A stretch of 10,316 nt of DNA. It comes from an uncultured Fidelibacterota bacterium (lineage in GTDB: Bacteria; Fidelibacterota; Marinisomatia; Marinisomatales; UBA1611). The notes under the pieces are model-generated. The model did not search any database, was not told the DNA's origin, and was given only the letters and a program-made list of their open reading frames with translations. The position numbers and the translations under genes are program-made. Numbering within the stretch: position 1 is the first letter of the stretch; each line of letters begins with the position of its first letter. Shown here piece by piece: positions 7,562-10,316 of this stretch. The DNA lies in contig CALCSS010000129.1 of NCBI GenBank assembly GCA_937893835.1, forward strand, positions 1 through 10,316. The letters are read 5' to 3'.

Positions 7562-8533
7562 ATGAGATATATGTATAAATTTTTTTATCTGACGGTAATT
7601 GGTTTCATTCTGGTTTCTTGCTCTAATAGCGAAAAACCTATAAACAAATCGGAAAAGAAAATTACGATCAAAATGGTTACCCATGGTCAGGCCACAGATC
7701 CTTTTTGGAGTGTTGTCAGCAATGGTGCAAAAGATGCAGCCGAAGACCTTGGGATAGCTTTTCACTATCAATCACCACAAAATTTTGACATGGTAACCAT
7801 GTCTCAGATGATAGATGCCGTTGTTGCAACCGAGCCAGATGGGCTGATCCTGTCTGTGCCGGATATCCCAGCGCTGAGAAAAAGCATTGTCTCCGCATCA
7901 AAAAAGAATATACCGATTATTGTAATTAATTCTGGTAGTGAGATAATGGAAGAGGTTGATATCCTTACATATGTCGGGCAGAGTGAGTACGAGGCGGGGA
8001 TTAAGGCTGGCGAAGAAATGTTAAAAACAGGAGTAAATAATGTGCTCTGCATAAACCACGAAATAGGAAATATTAGTTTAGATCAAAGGGAGCAAGGTTT
8101 TAGAGAGATCCTTATAGAGAACAATGTTGATGTTAAAACGGTTCCTATAGATGCCTCCGACCCATCAGAAACCAGAGAAATAGTTAGGGCATTTCTTAGT
8201 TCAAACAAAGGTGTTGATGGCATACTGGCCCTAGGTCCATTGGGTGCTATACCTATAGTAAGTCTACTGAAAGATATTGATCCTCAGAAAAAAATCAGTA
8301 TGGCAACCTTTGATTTTACACCTGAGATCATTGATGGGATCTTGGACGGACATATTGTTTTTGCGTTAGACCAGCAGCAGTATTTACAGGGCTATCTGCC
8401 TATAGTTCTAATGGATCTGTATATCACAAACAAAAACACCCCTGCCTATAAAAAACTTGAAACTGGGCCAAGTATCATTAATATTGAAAACGCCCAAGAT
8501 GTTTTAGCACTAAGTAAAAAAGGCTCAAGATGA
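7562..8533 (+). CDS. Sugar (probably inositol) ABC transporter binding lipoprotein
   Basis: This is the substrate-binding component of a ribose/inositol-type ABC importer, a periplasmic-binding-protein type 1 fold. I choose ATG 7562 (323 residues) because AAGGA at 7549-7553 lies 8 bases upstream; a GTG at 7556 would leave only 2 bases. The N-terminus is a lipoprotein signal: hydrophobic FFYLTVIGFILVSC with a canonical LVSC lipobox (Cys20), so it is probably membrane-anchored in the periplasm. Family features are THGQATDPFWSVVSNGAKDA (about 39-58), PDGLILSVPD, a Q-E-AGI segment after ILTYVGQ, INHEIGN with LDQREQGF, VDGILALGPLGA and an ALDQQQYLQGY hinge-side motif. It follows iolG by 11 bases and overlaps the permease by 4 bases (ATGA). 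Placement between inositol dehydrogenases and a permease points to inositol as ligand, but a related polyol or sugar cannot be excluded. Confidence 0.9.
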   Translation: MRYMYKFFYLTVIGFILVSCSNSEKPINKSEKKITIKMVTHGQATDPFWSVVSNGAKDAAEDLGIAFHYQSPQNFDMVTMSQMIDAVVATEPDGLILSVPDIPALRKSIVSASKKNIPIIVINSGSEIMEEVDILTYVGQSEYEAGIKAGEEMLKTGVNNVLCINHEIGNISLDQREQGFREILIENNVDVKTVPIDASDPSETREIVRAFLSSNKGVDGILALGPLGAIPIVSLLKDIDPQKKISMATFDFTPEIIDGILDGHIVFALDQQQYLQGYLPIVLMDLYITNKNTPAYKKLETGPSIINIENAQDVLALSKKGSR

Positions 8534-9525
8534 TTTCTTTGAAAGGTATGTTTTCAAGACCAGAAACAGGTGCTCTTTTGGGGCTGGTCTTTGTTTGGGT
8601 GTTTTTTGCAATATTTGCTCATAATGGATTTTTATCTTTACAAGGTACAAAATCCTACCTCCAGGTCTCATCTGAAATTGGGATCCTTGCGATTGGTGTC
8701 ACGCTTCTAATGATAAGCGGAGAGTTTGATCTTTCGATAGGATCATTAATCGGGTTTTCTAGTATGTCAGTCACGTTATTAACGGTGGAGGCTAATTTGA
8801 GCATGCCAGTTGCATCTTTTTTGACTTTGATCATGGTGGTGTTTATTGGTTATTGTAATGGAATAACCGTAGTAAAAAGTGGTTTACCATCTTTTATTAT
8901 TACCTTGGGCTCTTTGTTTATGGTCAGGGGAATCACAATAGCAGTCTCAAAACTGGTAACAGGCAGAACACAGCTAGGGGGTTTGGCGGATTCAAAAGGC
9001 TATAATATTATGTCTTCTATTTTTGGGAACAGTCTGACCATATCAGGAACTGATTTCCCTATTTCAATTTTTTGGTGGGTTCTCTTTGGAGTCCTGGGTT
9101 ATCTACTATTGAGACATACACAAATTGGAAACTGGATTTTTGCGACTGGAGCATCTAAAGAAAGTGCAAGCCTAATGGGGATACCTGTCAAAAATGTAAA
9201 GGTCTCTCTTTTTATGTTAACAGCGTTTTGTGCTTGGTTTATTGCGATCACACAGGTCACTACTTTTGGTGGTGCGGATGTTCTGAGGGGAGAACAAAAG
9301 GAATTCATCGCTATTATTGCTGCTGTAATAGGCGGGACTCTTCTAACAGGGGGGTACGGTTCTATCATCGGGACAATGATAGGAGCTTTAATATTTGGTA
9401 TAGTAAAGCAAGGAATAATTTTTGCAGGAGTAGATGCAGACTGGTTTCAGGTATTTATGGGTGCGATGTTGATATCTGCAGTGTTGGTAAATGGGATATT
9501 TAGGAAAAAATATGCACACATTTAA
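8530..9525 (+). CDS. ABC transporter permease, RbsC/FrcC-like
   Basis: This 331-residue inner-membrane protein belongs to the branched-chain-amino-acid/ribose permease family (BPD_transp_2) and forms the channel of the importer, probably as a dimer. It has many hydrophobic segments, for example about 14-31, 49-64, 66-86, 93-110, 120-140, 177-195, 225-243, 257-275, 277-298 and 305-324. Family hallmarks are IGVTLLMISGEFDLSIGSLIG (about 55-75), the cytoplasmic coupling loop GNWIFATGASKESASLMGI (about 200-218) that contacts the ATPase, and GGTLLTGGYGSIIGTMIGAL (about 268-287). Its ATG is part of an ATGA overlap with the binding-protein gene, with AAGG six bases upstream, so translation is coupled. 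Length is normal for the family. Substrate, probably inositol, is inferred only from the operon. Confidence 0.92.
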   Translation: MISLKGMFSRPETGALLGLVFVWVFFAIFAHNGFLSLQGTKSYLQVSSEIGILAIGVTLLMISGEFDLSIGSLIGFSSMSVTLLTVEANLSMPVASFLTLIMVVFIGYCNGITVVKSGLPSFIITLGSLFMVRGITIAVSKLVTGRTQLGGLADSKGYNIMSSIFGNSLTISGTDFPISIFWWVLFGVLGYLLLRHTQIGNWIFATGASKESASLMGIPVKNVKVSLFMLTAFCAWFIAITQVTTFGGADVLRGEQKEFIAIIAAVIGGTLLTGGYGSIIGTMIGALIFGIVKQGIIFAGVDADWFQVFMGAMLISAVLVNGIFRKKYAHI

Positions 9526-10246
9526 CAATCAAATAGTCCTAAAAAACATTTATAAAAACTTCGGCAGCATAAGCGCCTTAAAAGATATTTCAATGGTCAC
9601 AGATTCAGGAAAGATTCACTGTATCTTGGGAGATAATGGTGCGGGAAAATCAACCCTTGTGAATATAATTTCTGGTGTTTTTCAACCAGATCAAGGAGAA
9701 TATAAGGTTAATGAAAAGAGAGTATTATTCAAAAACCCTCGACAAGCACTAAATACGGGGATATCGACCGTTTATCAAAATCTTGCGATCATCCCCATTA
9801 TGAATATTTATCGAAATTTCTTTTTGGGGAACGAGCCAATCCGCGGACATTTGAATACAATTAATAAAGATTTCGCAATTGAAACCACAATCAAAGAATT
9901 AAAAAAATTCGATATAAATATTGAAGATGCAAAAAGACCTGCTGGGACTCTCTCTGGTGGGCAGAGGCAAATTCTTGCTATTGCGAGGGCTTTATATTTC
10001 GGAGCTAAAATTCTTATTCTTGATGAACCAACCTCCGCGCTTGGTGTGAGAGAGTCTGCAAAGGTTGTTGAGCAAATTGCTCAGCTGAAAGAACATAATA
10101 TTAATGTAATATTAGTTTCACATAATATTGAACAGGCATTTTCACTTGGCGATGAATTTTTTATTTTTAAAAATGGAGAACTAGTTGGGCAGTTCAATAA
10201 ACTGGAAACATCAGCAAATAAATTAAGAAGTATTTTAGAGAAATAA
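9512..10246 (+). CDS. ABC transporter ATPase, single-domain FrcA-like
   Basis: This is the ATP-hydrolysing subunit of the importer, on the cytoplasmic face of the membrane. I choose ATG 9512 (244 residues) because AGGA at 9502-9505 lies 6 bases upstream; ATG 9491 adds seven residues inside the permease and lacks such a site. All motifs of a complete nucleotide-binding domain are present: Walker A GDNGAGKST (40-48), Q-loop Gln89 in VYQN, signature LSGGQRQ (147-153), Walker B ILILDE (167-172) and switch His204 in VSHN. The PTSALGVRESA stretch after Walker B resembles single-domain FrcA (fructose importer) proteins. Most ribose/inositol importers use an ATPase with two fused domains of about 500 residues, so this one probably works as a homodimer. 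The start overlaps the permease end by 14 bases. Confidence 0.9.
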   Translation: MHTFNNQIVLKNIYKNFGSISALKDISMVTDSGKIHCILGDNGAGKSTLVNIISGVFQPDQGEYKVNEKRVLFKNPRQALNTGISTVYQNLAIIPIMNIYRNFFLGNEPIRGHLNTINKDFAIETTIKELKKFDINIEDAKRPAGTLSGGQRQILAIARALYFGAKILILDEPTSALGVRESAKVVEQIAQLKEHNINVILVSHNIEQAFSLGDEFFIFKNGELVGQFNKLETSANKLRSILEK

Positions 10247-10263
10247 ATATTGACTAATCAATT

Positions 10264-10270
10264 AAAGGAG
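10264..10270 (+). promoter_or_regulatory. Shine-Dalgarno-like AAAGGAG before the last gene
   Basis: AAAGGAG is a good Shine-Dalgarno match, but it stands 13 bases before ATG 10284, further than the usual 5-9. No ATG, GTG or TTG lies at ideal distance in frame; only an in-frame ATT at 10275 is closer. The 37-base gap after the ATPase stop shows no convincing terminator, so this gene probably continues the operon. Confidence 0.4.
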
Positions 10271-10283
10271 AAAAATTAAGACA

Positions 10284-10316
10284 ATGGAAAAAATTGGTAT
10301 AATAGGCCTTGGAAAT
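10284..10316 (+). CDS. Start of a Rossmann-fold dehydrogenase (3' end cut by window edge)
   Basis: Only the first 11 codons are present, reading MEKIGIIGLGN. This is the first beta strand and the start of a glycine-rich dinucleotide-binding loop (GLGN). GLGN at this position is common in 3-hydroxyisobutyrate / tartronate-semialdehyde reductase type dehydrogenases (GLGNMG) and also occurs in Gfo/Idh/MocA enzymes like the two upstream. It lies 37 bases after the ATPase gene in the same direction, so it is probably another enzyme of the inositol operon. Too little is visible to pick the family or substrate. Confidence 0.6.
   Translation, partial: MEKIGIIGLGN

Noticed and set aside
9228..9503. 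91-residue plus-strand frame within the permease gene
   Set aside because: It is an alternative frame, Cys/Arg-rich, fully inside the permease, with no start signal of its own.
10250..10266. TTGACTAATCAA as an operator palindrome, and the 12-mer TAATCAATTAAA shared with 2503-2514 upstream of the phytase
   Set aside because: The palindrome is only TTGA/TCAA and the shared 12-mer is AT-only except for one base; in this AT-rich DNA a chance match is likely, and its orientation relative to the two genes differs.

Overview
The window is AT-rich, gene-dense bacterial DNA that reads as a phytate / inositol utilisation locus. Two divergent gene sets leave a short shared intergenic region at 5471-5554. 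The leftward set (minus strand) is a TonB-dependent outer-membrane receptor, a strong terminator hairpin, a beta-propeller phytase carrying an N-terminal export signal, and iolD, which is cut by the left edge. The rightward set (plus strand) is two tandem inositol-dehydrogenase-like genes, a lipoprotein sugar-binding protein, an ABC permease, a single-domain ABC ATPase, and the first 11 codons of another Rossmann-fold dehydrogenase cut by the right edge. The rightward genes overlap or nearly touch, so they are very probably one operon.

How the genes fit together (inference from families and context): the receptor brings phytate or a lower inositol phosphate across the outer membrane. The phytase strips phosphates outside the cytoplasm. 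The ABC transporter imports the free inositol. The IolG-type enzymes oxidise it to the inosose, and IolD opens the ring of the later diketone intermediate. IolE, IolB, IolC, IolJ and IolA, and a phosphatase able to finish dephosphorylation, are not visible and would have to lie outside the window.

Organism: a Gram-negative bacterium, because it has a TonB-dependent receptor with a C-terminal Phe and two probable lipoproteins. The receptor starts with a carboxypeptidase-regulatory-like domain, as in the Bacteroidota/FCB group, but its plug resembles the TonB receptor family typified by Caulobacter and Xanthomonas. Several genes have clear Shine-Dalgarno sequences, which argues against a typical Bacteroidota genome. 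A marine FCB-type lineage such as Marinimicrobia is plausible but is only a guess from protein style.

There is no rRNA, tRNA, CRISPR array, insertion sequence or phage gene that I can recognise. Non-coding DNA is limited to short gaps of 19, 86, 84 and 37 bases plus a few smaller ones. No stretch longer than 300 bases lacks a gene.
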